From Vandiemenella viatica (taxonomy: Eukaryota; Arthropoda; Insecta; Orthoptera; Morabidae): a stretch of DNA of 64,000 nt. The notes below the pieces were generated by a model. That model saw only the letters and a list, made by a program, of their open reading frames with translations, had not been told where the DNA came from and did not search any database. Of the stretch, positions 24,181-35,939 are shown in pieces. Location of the stretch: NCBI GenBank assembly GCA_031002005.1, contig CM061920.1:47036610-47100609 (forward strand), read 5' to 3'. A program made the translations under genes and the position numbers. The stretch's first letter is position 1; each line of letters starts with the position of its first letter.

Positions 24181-24475
24181 TGTTGCAATCACAGCGTCCT
24201 CTTGAAGATAACACCGTATACACTACCGACGCACTCTGCCGACACACGAGCTGTCATACTCCGCTACGCGCTGCTCTTCGTGTAGTTCAGTACTTAAATT
24301 AACGAAATCCACGTGTTATACGCGGCCGTACGAACGCCTTAAACTCCTGTCGCCAAGTTCACCACAGTCCTGCGATGACAGCACGCGCGCTACCTTCACT
24401 GTGCGGGGTGTTGAAGCTCCATTCGGAGCGCGGTAGTATGTATCACTTACAGCGCGGGCTGAACGTGTGACAGAC

Positions 24476-24613
24476 ATGTCTCCTAACAAACAGGTTCGGC
24501 AGCTGCTTTCAAAAAGCAGACTCGAGGTCGAAATCGATGAACTGTCTACCTGCCTAACACAGTATCTAGAAGAACTTTCCAAAGCCACTAAGTTTCTGTG
24601 TTACGACATATAA
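24476..24613 (+). CDS. Candidate 45-residue small ORF downstream of a CpG-rich patch
   Basis: An ATG-to-TAA frame encodes a polar helix-prone peptide starting MSPNKQVRQLLSKSRLE, with leucines at coiled-coil-like spacing and acidic residues (EVEIDEL...YLEELSK). It sits at the end of a CpG-rich, TE-free patch (about 24180-24560). I recognise no family. It could be a small gene, the first exon of a larger one, or chance. The opposite strand is also open (24316-24588), which lowers confidence. Confidence 0.2.
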   Translation: MSPNKQVRQLLSKSRLEVEIDELSTCLTQYLEELSKATKFLCYDI

Positions 24614-24946
24614 CACTTCTACAGAAGAAGTCTTTTTTAGATTATAATTACAGAGTGATTTTGAAAATCCAAAGACTTACGTACAGTCATACCAGTGATA
24701 TTATGTATAAATTCAATCTTAACGGCATGATTGTTTCGTTTCACTGCAATTTTTAGAATCCTTAATTCTGCATCAGTAATTTCTAAATGGAATGGGAAGC
24801 ATGTACCACTAATAATACATAGTCACAATCCTGTTTATTTACTTTTTTTGTCGTTCATCTGTTCGTTTCTACCAGCGAAATGGAAATGGAAGATGACACG
24901 AAAGAGTTCCAAAATATGGGTAAAGTGTTTTTGCTTATGACTTTAT

Positions 24947-25160
24947 GCATCGTCTTGACATTACAGGCGAGGAAAGAACTGAAGTAGGGAACGGGAAGGA
25001 ATTCGGCCATTGCCTTTTGAAAAAACCATCCCGGCGTGCTCCTGTATTTATTTCGGGAAACTGTGGAAAACCTAAATCTGAATGGCTGGACTGGGATTCG
25101 AACGCTAATCCTCCCGAATGCGAGGCCAGAGTGTTAACGCTTACCCACCACGCTTGGAAT
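24947..25160 (-). mobile_element. tRNA-derived SINE (family A)
   Basis: Minus-strand order: tRNA-like head (box A gcgttaacactctgg, box B-like region gcgttcgaatccc), the conserved body with ttccacagtttcccg, and the 3' block cctgtaatgtcaagacg. The head end carries the family's ccaagcgtggtgggt start. Confidence 0.8.
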
Positions 25161-25603
25161 GGTGAAACTCATGTGTTGTCACTGCCTCAAGTAAACGAAG
25201 CTCAGTTTATTTATAAGGAAACCAGGCTAAGTGAAAAACATTTGTTATAGACTCTGTATGTAATAAATAATAAAGCAACTTATCTGCTGTTATCAATTGC
25301 ATTTTGAACCATTTGTGCAGAAATTACTGAGACTCCATCACAGCCACAGGATTTTCGATACATTTTTTTAGTCTTACATTAGTTTATTGAATTTAGAATA
25401 TACATAACGACTCAACTAAATTTCCTTTCATCATTCAGTTTAATTTCATACATTAGCAACTGGTATTTCTAATTTATGGGCTGTTGACAATTTACAGTTG
25501 ATAAGCGAGTCTTTCATTATTTCACATTTCGATAAATTCTGTTTAAAAAATTGATGGACCAATAAAGAATCCTTAGATTTCTATTTAAGTTACAAAAGAT
25601 AAA

Positions 25604-26041
25604 TTGTGTTCACGAAGTTTTATGCAGCAAGCCTTGTGTAGCCGTGCGGTAAGAATTGACAACGACGTCGAGAATGTTGTTTGGAGCAGCAACATGACGT
25701 TAACCGTGAATTTTCCAGCAGGACAGGAAGTTCTATATCACTACGCCATAAGAGAGTGTATTTTTATAAAAAATGTAGATAACACGTACTTTTCAAAGAC
25801 AGACATGGTGACAGAGTTTCGATTTTCCAGGCATTCCAGCTTTGTCGTGACTGGCTTCCTAACTATGAAGCGTCCTGCCCTGCCTCATATGGTAAAACAG
25901 AGCTCAGACTTGCTGCCCGCGCGGGTATTTAAACCCGCGACCACTAATTTTAACCACAAGGCTGCCAAAATGCTGTGTAGAGAAGCAATAGAAGCATCTG
26001 GTATCACCAGAATTTTATTTTTAGAGCGTTTTGACTCTTAA
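25604..26041 (+). other. 145-codon open frame, probably fortuitous
   Basis: Open for 145 codons with a TTG/GTG-type start, no signal peptide and no motif. It includes, antisense, a tRNA-like segment (about 25905-25970; minus-strand box B gcgggtttaaataccc), which points to a decayed SINE and not to a protein gene. Confidence 0.25.
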
Positions 26042-26469
26042 GTAAATACAATACTTTAAAGCTGCTGTGAACTAGCTGTCTACCTCCCAGACAATTGAGC
26101 AACAGGTCTTTTATAACAGCATTTGCAATCAGCGGTGCATTTCTGGCTACTTATAATACGGCGGAGATACATTCCTAATTGATTCTTACAGGATTTTATG
26201 AACACAAACGACGATTTTATAAGAGAAATTTTGAATAAAATCATACAGAAACTTGATATGCTCAGTTCCAAATCTGTTTATTCAAATTAGTCGAAAAAAT
26301 TTAGGAATATAAATAATCACATGACTCTTATCATTTCTCATTAAATGTTTCATCGTGGATTAATATTAGTACGCTTCTTAAACAAATTTATCAAAGACAG
26401 AGAATCCCATTTCACTGAGTGACAAAATGGTTGCTGAATTCTTAATTGAATGAAATTGGGTAAAAGTGT

Positions 26470-26484
26470 GGGGGGGGGGGGGGG
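26470..26484 (+). repeat. Poly(G) run of 15
   Basis: An uninterrupted run of G in AT-rich DNA. It is a potential quadruplex-forming or error-prone site. Confidence 0.9.
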
Positions 26485-26834
26485 AAATAAAGATTAGAGA
26501 TCGCAAAGAAAGCTTCCATTGAATTTACATGTGAATGGGAATAGTCTGCTTAAACAATCTAGATCTAGCAATCAAATACAAAAGGAGATATTTGGTCGTT
26601 TCGAATAAGATCCTGCGGGCAGAGATGTTTAAAAAAAAAATAAAAAATACATCGACCGTAAAGTGAACAACTTAATCAATCAGTTACAATTGTTGGATTT
26701 GATTCTCACGGGGGCTGGTACTCAGTTATAGTTCTCAAACATTAAACGACTCGAGCCATCCCATATGGAGTATTTCCAAGTTCTTTTTAACCATTACTCC
26801 ATCCAGAAAATGTAAAAAAAATTCCTCATTGTAA

Positions 26835-27035
26835 GGCGCCTCGTTGATGTAGAAATCATTAGAAGCAGGAGAGTACCTGGGGCAAGGATCTGGAAGGAAT
26901 TCAGCAATAGCATTTTTAAAATAACCATTCCGGCATTTACCTATATTGATTTCGGGAAAACATAGAAAACCGAAATCTGGCCCGACAGGGATTCGAACCC
27001 GCACCCTCCCGAGGCCAGAGAAAAGAACGCTCACA
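26835..27035 (-). mobile_element. tRNA-derived SINE (family A), 5'-degraded
   Basis: The minus-strand body (ttttctatgttttcccgaaatc, in part), box B (gggttcgaatccc) and the 3' block ctaatgatttctacatcaac match family A. The box A region is damaged near 27020-27035. Confidence 0.75.
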
Positions 27036-27639
27036 ATGACTATATACAGTCTGAAGTTAGATTTATCATATAACACAATTTTGGGAAATTGCCTATACAT
27101 CGCAATACAGACCTATATCATGTTATATTCTATCATCGTGGAGATGCCGGTACAAGTAATGAAAAATGTTTGCGCACACTCGAAATAATTCTGTTAAACT
27201 GCAATCCTCTGCCCTTGCTGACTGACAGAGGAATTTAAAAATCGCAATTACGGCAGCGCGCCGTACTCTGAGCTGAGTGTTACGCGTGACTGCATACTCC
27301 GGCTCTGCGAGCTGCCACTTACTTTGTGATTGCTGGAGCAGGGCTACCAACATGAAGCACAGCGAGCTGGAATGACTGGCCTCTCTTGAACAGGTATGTG
27401 AGGTTTCCATTCCCCCTTTACTCTCTGCAACCCACGTGGAGAAAATCAAGGGCACTGAAATGTTAATAAAGACAAACTCAATACATTCGCGTACGTGAAC
27501 AAAGGTTTCTGAGTAAATTCTGTTGACTTCATTGATTCATTTTGCTGATCACTGCAGGCATACGTGCTACATTTATAAGAACAGAAGGCATTAACTGTGC
27601 AGTTAATATGTAATGTCAAAAACGTGAAATTAATTTACT

Positions 27640-27876
27640 TTTTGTAGTTACGGCTTTAAGCCTCGTCGACGTCGAGATCATTAGAGACGGAACAAGACAG
27701 GAGTTTAAGAACGGGAAGGAATTCGGCCATAGCCTTTTGGAGGGACTCTACCGGTTTCGCCAGGAGTGATTTCGAGAAACCTTGTAAAACCGAAACCTGG
27801 ATGGCTGGACTGGATTCGAATCAGCGTTCTCCCAAATTCGAGGCCATAGCGTTACCGTTTACCACCCACGCTTGGT
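27640..27876 (-). mobile_element. Full-length tRNA-derived SINE (family A) with perfect TSD
   Basis: Read on the minus strand: start accaagcgtgggtgg, box A region, box B (tgattcgaatcc), conserved body (ggttttacaaggtttctcg), 3' block ctctaatgatctcgacgtcg and a final taaagccgtaact. A perfect 12-bp target duplication, aattaatttact, flanks it at 27628-27639 and 27877-27888. This defines the element ends and shows LINE-type retroposition. Confidence 0.9.
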
Positions 27877-27889
27877 AATTAATTTACTG

Positions 27890-29090
27890 AAAAGAATTTA
27901 GAATCACAGATTAAATAAAAACCAATTCGCTTCATTATTACTATTCTGTGAATACCAACTCAGTTTTAAATTTCGTATGGTTGTATCTATTTCCTATTTC
28001 GCTACGAACTGACATATAAATTCGTATTCTAAAAATCATCAACAGGTCTATGCTAACTACTACTTCGTATAAAATTCAAAAAAGTCGTTTCAATATCTCA
28101 GTGTAAAGTCTCGCTCCTGTAACACAAATAAAGGTGGAAGCAGAATACGCAGTTGCATTCAACAAAAACGTTTTCAGTAAAAATCTATGGTAAGTTGTAT
28201 CTTTAATTCGCCAAGAATTTACTGCTTTGTGTGTAAACTGCAGACCTGTGTGTGTTTACGTGGATTGTTGGTTCCTAATAATGCGTGAAATGTTTATTAC
28301 TAACCCAAGAGAAAATTAATTAAATTGTCAAATGAAAATGGTTCCTTAAAATTGCGAACAGCACGTATAACATTAAACTGTGATAACTTGGTCATTAATT
28401 AACAGTTAAGCAGATAACAGTCAGGGTGGCTCAATTTGAGTTTAAAAATTATCACAATCAAATATTTACGCCCTTGCCCTACACAAATGATGAACATAAG
28501 TGAAATATTAGTACTATCAAACAAAATGAATTTAGCGTCTCGGCTAGCAACAAAAACTCTTCAAAAATAATTTAACATTTTACAAGCACCAATAACAGTG
28601 ATTATTTAAAAATGGGCTCCAGTTAAAACTCAACGAATGTCTGTAAAACAAAGACTTTTGTCACACAAATGTCTTCGCCAGGGCGCTATCTGTGTTTAGA
28701 GAGAGAAGATGAATTTTAATGTAGTCAGTTCGATTGTACGACGGCTTTATGTCAATCAGTTCTCCACCAACACCCACCATCGACATCTTCCTTCAGGTAG
28801 TTCGCTATGAAAGAAAAAAAATATGACTCCCACATGTGGCAGTAGGAACAGAACTTATAATTACTTGTATTTAACTTGTCGCAATAAATTGTATTGCAAC
28901 AACACAACAGCAAAGACATTTTAAGATACAATTGGCCCCAGATGCAAATTTTTACTCATCCAGATTTTTTTTTGAAAATTTAGTCTCAGTACGAATACCG
29001 TGTTTCGAATTTGCACCTGTTGTCTAAAGATCAGTTCTGGTGCGAAGCAGCAAGTAACTACAGCACGAAATACATATTACTTTACTCGAC
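27890..29090. other. No gene recognised
   Basis: AT-rich sequence without repeats or open frames that I can support. Confidence 0.4.
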
Positions 29091-29094
29091 GTTT

Positions 29095-29300
29095 CTCGTG
29101 TGCGGACGCCGGACGCCAAAGCCGATTACACAGTTTGACGTCACTCGAATGACGTCATCCCGTAAAGCCGAGGCATGTCTGGAATAGTTTGCCACCGCGG
29201 CTCGACCTAGTAGAGCGATGCAATTTCCCCTCCTCGCGCTCCTGCTTATATCCACTTGTCAAACTGCGGCCGTAACAAGCTGACAAAGTTGGCCGCAAGA
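29095..29300 (+). promoter_or_regulatory. CpG-rich patch with two palindromic CRE sites
   Basis: Two full cAMP-response elements, tgacgtca, lie at 29136-29143 and 29150-29157, 14 bp apart centre to centre. A TATA-like cttatatcc follows ~90 bp downstream (about 29245-29253). The patch is CpG-rich relative to its surroundings. This layout resembles a CREB/ATF-responsive promoter, but no gene downstream is recognisable. The 96-codon frame at 29319-29609 has no motif. It may instead be part of an unrecognised transposon. Confidence 0.35.
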
Positions 29301-29609
29301 ATTTTGCAGGCGTAGCGCTTGTCTCAAATTCCGTGTGGCTTCAGAGTGTTCGATGCAACCGTGTGGCAGAGGACAGCCAGAGAAATACTGTTAAACACTA
29401 CTGATAGCAACAAGTGGAAAAAATACTACGAGAAACAAGGAATCATATATTGTATTCAGACAGCCAGCAGAAGTTATTACAGTAATTCAAGGTTTACAGT
29501 ATATGGTGCAAGTCCGTCTGTCAAATTTCATGCCACAACACATTTTATTGATTTAAGCAGACTAGGTGACACTGCAAGTGTATTAACTACTAATGGTATC
29601 TTCTTGTGA

Positions 29610-31220
29610 TCTTTTAGGACCGCGTGAAAGAGTTTCCCACCGCCTGCTTAATCCGCTTCATCGTAGCCGCCTATCTTAACGCACCAAATCCTACTAGATA
29701 TATAAGATCCACTACCTTACATAGAATCTGAACCACGGAGTTTAAGAACGTGTTAACATCCTTTACAAATCACAGCGAAGCTCAGGATTCGGAATGAGGA
29801 CCTTTCTATCTTCAGTCAGAGTCACTGAGTCACCAGAAAGCTCACTGTGTCACGGCAGATTCAGCCAGGAACAGTTCTTCTCCTATCTGGGTGCAGTTTT
29901 TAAGGGAGACCCGCTCCAAACACGAAACGTTCCTTTGCATGTGACTGCTAATTTGATACAGGCATTCGTCACAGACATTCTGTTAGTTTGATGGATAGCT
30001 ATTGTAAATGCTGGACACTGGAAAACCTTGATGGTGAAATGCAGTCAGCGTATGAGATGGCTGAGCGAAGAGTGAAATGGTCTAACCTGCATTTGCCTAG
30101 ATAATTATTTTGTCATTTGTCATTTGTTTCTTCCTTTAGAACATGTTACCGAAAAATTTATTAAAAAAAGTCGGAAAGTGGATATTGAAGAGTCTTATTG
30201 GAGGAGAGCGATTTCTTGATCTCACTGTGACAATTTAATTCCTGTTACTAAATTGAAAGTAACTATTCATATTTTAAAGTAGGTGGGTGGCAGAAATTCC
30301 TTTTGGAGTGCTTCCTGTTATGAGGGATCGACATCCAGATGCTGAAGTTATGATAATTTGCAATGATTATAAATTATTTAATTCTTAACCAGGCCAAGTG
30401 ACATATTATTTGACTAGACGGGACATACTGAAACAAGGTTCGCAATCTGATTTTAATATTTAATCGTAAACTTGAACATTTTATTTTATAGAAATTAACA
30501 ATGATTAATTTTCTTTAAAAACAAAAAAACACTGATCATAAAATTTCTCGTAACAGCAAGAGTCACAATCTCAAGGCAGTCGCTAGGATAGAAAATGACG
30601 ATGTAGAAGTTTTTATTTGCATACTCATGGTTACCGTGGGCAGGCCGAACGGAAAGTTCCTGCTTCACCCATCGTAATGCTCCACGTAAACTCACTTGCC
30701 CTAAACGTTAGGCTGCTTCTTCCGATTTTAGAACTTCGTATTCACCAGTTGGCTCCCAATTATTAAATATATAGCTTACAGTTAGTAACAATATTAACAA
30801 CTGTCCGGATTGGCTGTACTTCCTCTGTCTCCACCCAAAGCATCATTCACCGGAACAGTTTTCTTTTTTAATTTTATTTTAAAGAAGTCCATACTCAGGC
30901 ATTGTTACGGTACAGATCTCGGATTGTCGCCTACGACCAAATTGTATGGTCGTAATCACAACTTATGAGTAAACCGCTGTTGCCATTTCTTCCTCCAAGG
31001 CAGACAACACAAAAAAAATAATAATAATAATAAACACTACTTAAAGTTAATATACAACAATATTCAATATTCATTTTTCCCCTGCATACATCTTATATCT
31101 TTAAACGAGCAATTCTTGTATATATATATTTGGATCTCGGAAACGGCTATGACGATTTGGATGAAATTTAATATTTAAATAACATTTTGACTTTTAAGAT
31201 TACCTAAACAGTTGTTTACC

Positions 31221-31275
<55 letters not shown>

Positions 31276-32050
31276 AGTTTACAAAATACGAACAATTTTT
31301 TCGCTCGGTATCTCGAAAACGGCACTATAGCCGTCTCGTAGACAATTCAGGTACCAGAAGGCCTACAAATAGATTCTCATTGATTTCAAAGAATATTTAA
31401 ACGAAATGTTCTTGTATACTGGCTGACCTGTAGGAATATTAGCACTGCAAGTTTAATTGTAAAATTTTTAAAAAGGAAGATAATTAAAAATTTATCATTG
31501 GTTTTGTCAGAGGTGATACTTTACAGAAACTTCTTTGAAAATAATATTACCGGTACCAGTTATAAAGTAACCATCGTTTAGTTTTTGAGCGTAAAAGGTG
31601 GTTGTTAGTTTGTCATTAAATACTACCACGCGAGGTATGAGCATAGTTTTATCGGAGTGAATGAATTTAGCACTGATGATGTTCTATCATTACCGTGACA
31701 TCACAATCTGATGATGAATTCTTATAGAACTCGACGAAACATATCAAAAATAAAGCTGTCAAAAATCAATTATAGGTATAGTTCCTTGTGCTCTTGGCGA
31801 CGTTTCTTCTGGTCCAGGAAGTATTTCAACCTAACAACAACCATTAGGAATAAAATAAAACATTGAAAGTACATTACCACCGTATAGACATAGTGGTTTT
31901 GGAGGGGTTTTTTTCTGGTACAGGCCGGATCCAATCCTTCCCTCTTGACTTGATATGTCAGCAAAATAAATTATTTATTTTCGATTTGTTTCGACGAGTT
32001 TCAAACGAATTCGTCATCAAACATGGCTATGGCGAAATTAATCTTCTGGT
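29610..32050. other. No gene recognised; poly(A) tract
   Basis: Mainly AT-rich. An aat microsatellite lies at about 31018-31035, a short ta run near 31120, and a 51-A tract at 31223-31273. A tract that long may mark the 3' end of a retroposed element on the plus strand, but nothing upstream is recognisable. Confidence 0.45.
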
Positions 32051-32059
32051 CCAGGTACC

Positions 32060-32185
32060 AAGCGTGGTGGGTGAATGGTTAACGTTCTGGCCTCGCATTC
32101 GGAAGGTCGCGGTTTCAAATCCCCGTCCGGGCATCCAGATTTGGGTTTTTCATGGTTTCCCCAAATGACTCCAGGTGCAATGTTT
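32060..32185 (+). mobile_element. Family A SINE head and body joined to a different 3' tail
   Basis: Starts agcgtggtgggtgaatgg, with box A (tggttaacgttctgg), box B (ggtttcaaatcc) and body up to ccaaatgactccagg, as in family A. After about 32180 the family A 3' part is absent. An unrelated tail, described separately, follows directly. The B box is intact except for one substitution. Confidence 0.8.
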
Positions 32186-32400
32186 ATCTACCTTAATGTA
32201 TACACATCTCAGTTGTATAAAGATTAATCTTAACGCATTACTGGTTGTAAGTACCTCCATTAGCGTTTCTCTCGTGCCATTGTAATGCAGATTCTTAAAC
32301 AATTAGTTAGTTTAAAACGATATTGTACATACCAACGGAAATTTTTGTAAGAGGCTGGCTCTATGGCCTACAAGGATAAAAACCATTAAAATAAATTTAA
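32186..32400 (+). mobile_element. L2/CR1-like LINE tail attached to a SINE
   Basis: The segment ends ggctggctctatggcc, then gataaaaaccattaaaat, resembling the 3' termini of L2/Daphne-type LINEs (ggctggc...ataaaaaccatta). Its direct junction to a SINE head suggests either a chimeric SINE that borrows this tail for retroposition, or a SINE inserted next to a truncated LINE. The clade is from memory of the tail. Confidence 0.45.
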
Positions 32401-33093
32401 AAAAATATTTTATACATTACAAAATCTGTAATTATTTATCATATTAGCTTTTACGATGTGCTGAAAGTAACATTTCGGTCATTTAATGTAGTTTGGTATA
32501 TGTGGTGTGGATGTTTTCGCAGTCATCTTACTATTATTTTAATCACCACACACAAAGGAACCAATAGGTATTAAGAACGACATACAGCACTGAACAGACT
32601 AACTGTAAAAGCTCATACTATGTTCTGTATAGTTGCATTGGGTCTTCCGCATTTAACTGGTGCCACTACACCATACTCCGGCGCATGTTGCGACGTTTTT
32701 CTGCATGGTGCATGTGCACTTTGAGAAAAGAAAATATCCGCTCACGTTAACTCTCGTTGCCTTTCATCTGACCGTCGTTTTAAATTGGTCATATCTGAAA
32801 GTCTAGAGGACGCTCCTCACTTTGTCCTGTGTAGCCGCACTTTCCCGGGGGAAATCGGCGAGAAAATCTTGCGGAGCTGTTGGGGGCCTGCAGACGTAGT
32901 TTGGGAATGATGCATTGCGCAGAGAAAGTGGAGCGTCTTTTCCAAGGGCAGTTGAGGCTTGGCGATCCGTTCCTAGAATTCCAAGTGCCTTTTATGGAAT
33001 AGTGTATCCGTCAAATACACGACTGAAAATTATCATGATTAGTAGAAACTTTATTATGGTGGAGATGAAATTCATCGCCTTGAACCCATGCAG

Positions 33094-33337
33094 TTTTTTT
33101 TTTTTTTTTTTTTTTATGGCATTCGGCCATGTTAGCCATTCAGCCAGCTCAATGTGTTTTTTCGTTTTACAATGTATAGATTTCATGCAAGTGTGATTGT
33201 TTTCTCTCTTTTGTAAGAACGACACAAGACGAACACAACACTTAATTAAAACCACCCATGCCTTCGGCCGGACTCGAACCGGTGACCTCTGCAACGCGAA
33301 GCAAGCAAGCACGCTACCCCTACGCTGCCGGGGTCGG
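33094..33337 (-). mobile_element. Full-length tRNA-derived SINE (family B)
   Basis: On the minus strand a tRNA-like head (gcagcgtaggggtagcgtg box A, ccggttcgagtccgg box B) is followed by an AT-rich body and the 3' end gaatggctaacatggccg, then 22 A. Near-repeats cccatgcag (33085-33093) and cccaggcag (33338-33346) flank it, an 8-of-9 target duplication. The body is unrelated to family A, so this is a second SINE family. Confidence 0.85.
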
Positions 33338-33767
33338 CCCAGGCAGTTCATCGGAATTCACATCTATAGTTACGAATAACTCTGACATGTTTTTAGACAT
33401 CAAGATATGTTGCACCGCCATTGGACAAATCAGCCAAAAGAAGATTTTTTGTGGTGGTGGGGGGAGGAGGGGTGTTTCAATCAACTATAGTAATAATTGA
33501 CTCACAACTGTGGTATTGTCTGTGATGATTACTGTCAATTATTGCTACTATAACAATTCGATATATTAATGACGAGATTTACTACATGCTTATTGGCACA
33601 ATTACTTCTGGCAGGTAAAATGTTTAGTTAAATACATCTCTATTTATGTTTTCTTTATTGCTCTTTACTTTTAATTGTGTTAGCATTTAAATATTCTTGG
33701 TGTGAATTATGAAATATCAGCTTTGGGTCTGATTACAACCTGATCAAGTAGGACTTCGGATTAAAAT

Positions 33768-33960
33768 ATGACACCGAGCCTGTTGGGTGAGCGTAACGGC
33801 CGATACTCGCAACCTGGAGTAGTTGTGTTCGATTCCAGCTCCGCCCATCGAGATATCGATTTTTCGTTATTTATACTTCACGAAAATTACAGGACTGGTT
33901 CTCTCCTTATGGCTGTGGTGGGTTGCCGACAGCTTCCTCTTGTCGCTCTGATATTCTGAA
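33768..33960 (+). mobile_element. tRNA-derived SINE (family C)
   Basis: Head gagcctgttgggtgagcg (box A) with box B gtgttcgattccagc about 45 nt later. The body (gaaaattacaggactggttc, ggctgtggtgggttgcc) differs from families A and B. No poly(A) or target duplication was resolved. It could be a diverged tRNA pseudogene, but the body favours a SINE. Confidence 0.6.
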
Positions 33961-34404
33961 TTCACGAGACTTAAATCCTTTTAACAAAGCAGAAATAGAT
34001 ACAGCAAGTCAGGTTATTATTAATTTTATATGGTGGAGCAATGCATTTTAAAATTTATTAAGTAAATTAAAACAAACTAATACTAAAAAAATTAACAGCA
34101 GTTCTATACAGCTATCTAAAAGAAAAGAGAATTATTGGAAATTCATTGCGATCAGACTCTTGCGTTGAAGAAGTTTGTTTACAGACATTGTGGCACTTTA
34201 ACCTGCTAATTTTTCTCAGTTTTAAGAATATAAATGCCTTTAGTTTTTATTTGCTTTTACTATTAAGTATGTTTGAATACCCAACACCAATTTTGCTCTC
34301 GTATTTTTCTAAACACATAAATTTATTAACAAGTCGTGACTGTAAACCAATTTTATTTTTTAAAGGATTATATGTGCACTGTATAAAAATGGGAGCAGAT
34401 AGTA

Positions 34405-35248
34405 CAGGGCGTTCGCCGGAAAACTCTACCCTCCCAGTCTGTTGCCGTCGGCAACTTGCCGGTCAGTGGCGCCAGCAGTTTCCGCCACACGGCACCGTGA
34501 ATCACCGCACTGTTTAACACCTCCGCTGCCCCAACAGTGCAGTGCAGTGACCCTTACATTGTTAAGAACGGTTTCTTTGCATTGTAGATAGTTTGTGACT
34601 TCAGTCTCTTATTAATCAGTGTTGTGAATAAACGTTTCTTTGCGGTTTGGCTGGTTTGGGGCTTCATACTCTTATTAATCTGTACCGTGTTTGAGTGTGA
34701 GTAAAATTATGGTACGTTATAGTTTGCAACAAAGAATATTTCTCTACGATACATATGTGAAGAAGAAGTCGTTTAAAAAGTGTCGCAGTAAATTTCGTCG
34801 CGAATTTCCTGGCGCTTTACTGCCAGCTAAATCAACAATTCTGCGTCTGGTTAAAAAAGTAAGAGAAACGGGTTCATTTTTTAACAAAAAGAGACTGTCG
34901 GTCAACCGTATTCTCACAGAGGAGAAAATTGACGATATCGCTTTTCGACTAGAACAGTCACCCAAAAAATCATTAAGTCAGTTAGGGCAGCGTGTGTCTC
35001 GAAATATGTTCAGAAGATGTGAAATGTGCATTACACAAGAGGGTCAACACTTCCAGCATCTTTTATAAGGTAAGCTAATGAATTACGTCACATTTAAATG
35101 CTTAGCACACAAGTTTATGAAGCGTAATTATTATGAAATAGTCCGCGGCCGACGGTCGAACAATGCCGGAAACTGACCGCTCGCTCGCCGGGAGCAGTTT
35201 CTTCCTTGTAGCGCTAACAGTGGGTTGCGTTTCCCGGCGAACGCCCTG
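34405..35248 (+). mobile_element. Mariner-like DNA transposon, internally deleted
   Basis: Terminal inverted repeats cagggcgttcgccgg (34405-34419) and its exact complement (35234-35248) are bounded by TA on both sides (34403-34404, 35249-35250), the Tc1/mariner target duplication. At 844 bp it is shorter than autonomous mariners (~1.3 kb or more). It encodes only the N-terminal DNA-binding part of a transposase. It is non-autonomous. Divergence between the TIRs is low over the outer ~20 bp, suggesting a moderately recent insertion. Confidence 0.9.
34709..35068 (+). CDS. Truncated mariner-type transposase, helix-turn-helix domain only
   Basis: The reading frame begins MVRYSLQQRIFLYDTYV if the ATG at 34709 is used; an upstream alternative start at 34691 adds six residues. 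It carries a helix-turn-helix region (about residues 5-60) with FRREFPG and KSTILRLVKKVRETGS, and a second recognition segment LTEEKIDDIAFRLEQSPKKS, as in the DUF4817/HTH class of insect mariner-like transposases. After SLSQLGQR the frame leaves the family pattern and stops, and the DDE catalytic domain is missing. The product could bind the element's TIRs but not cut DNA. It might act as a repressor, though nothing shows expression. Confidence 0.75.
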   Translation: MVRYSLQQRIFLYDTYVKKKSFKKCRSKFRREFPGALLPAKSTILRLVKKVRETGSFFNKKRLSVNRILTEEKIDDIAFRLEQSPKKSLSQLGQRVSRNMFRRCEMCITQEGQHFQHLL

Positions 35249-35698
35249 TAGTTTGAACTACCAGCAAGTGTTGACGTGAATGCGTCTTTCTTTCACCAAA
35301 TAGCTAGAAAAACGGCAAATATTGTTTATAACCTAACATTTATTTAGAAGCCAATGTCATGAGGAAGGTACTTCAATATTTTCATTTTTAAAGTTCTGCA
35401 ACTTTTCCAAATTTTCGTTTATCGATTTTGAAACAACTTTAATTTGTTTTCATAGGAAATAATATTAATTAGTCTCAAGTCACGTGAGAAACGAATTGCT
35501 TCACGCAGTTTTAATAGTAACGGTAAATTTTATTATAGTTCGTAGTCTTTATCTGCTACAATTCTTTGAGTCGTAAGCAGAGTTGTATGTTTTTGATTCA
35601 CGCTGCCAACCATCTGAATCTCTCAGCAAGGTGCTCTAATAAATAATATAGTTGAAAAAAAAATATCCGAAACCTTGTAGAAACAGTTTTAAGTAGCA

Positions 35699-35932
35699 TT
35701 TTTTTTTTTTAATTTGGGCTTTTAGCCTCGTCAACTTTGATATTATTAGAGGCGGGAAAGGAGCGAGAGCTTGGAACTGGAAGGAATTAAGACATAGCCT
35801 TTCGAAGGAACCATTTCGGCATTCGCCCGGAAACCATAGAAAATCCTGATCCGAATTGCCCGACAGGGATTCGAAGCCGCGTCCTCCCGAATGTGAGGCC
35901 AGAGCGTTACCACTAACCCAACACGCCCGGTA
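35699..35932 (-). mobile_element. tRNA-derived SINE (family A), near full length
   Basis: Minus strand: start gttaccgggcgtgttgggtt, box A (agtggtaacgctctggcc), box B (ggcttcgaatccc), body (ttttctatggtttccgg) and 3' block cctctaataatatcaaag, with the A-tail appearing as the T run at 35701-35710. Confidence 0.8.
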
Positions 35933-35939
35933 ACTAGTC

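Noticed and set aside
25604..26041. 145-codon frame as a host gene
   Set aside because: No motif, no ATG start needed, and it overlaps an antisense tRNA-like segment.
33260..33337. True tRNA gene
   Set aside because: Box A and B are present but a SINE body, poly(A) and a target-like duplication follow, so it is a SINE head. The same reasoning applies to the other tRNA-like sites.
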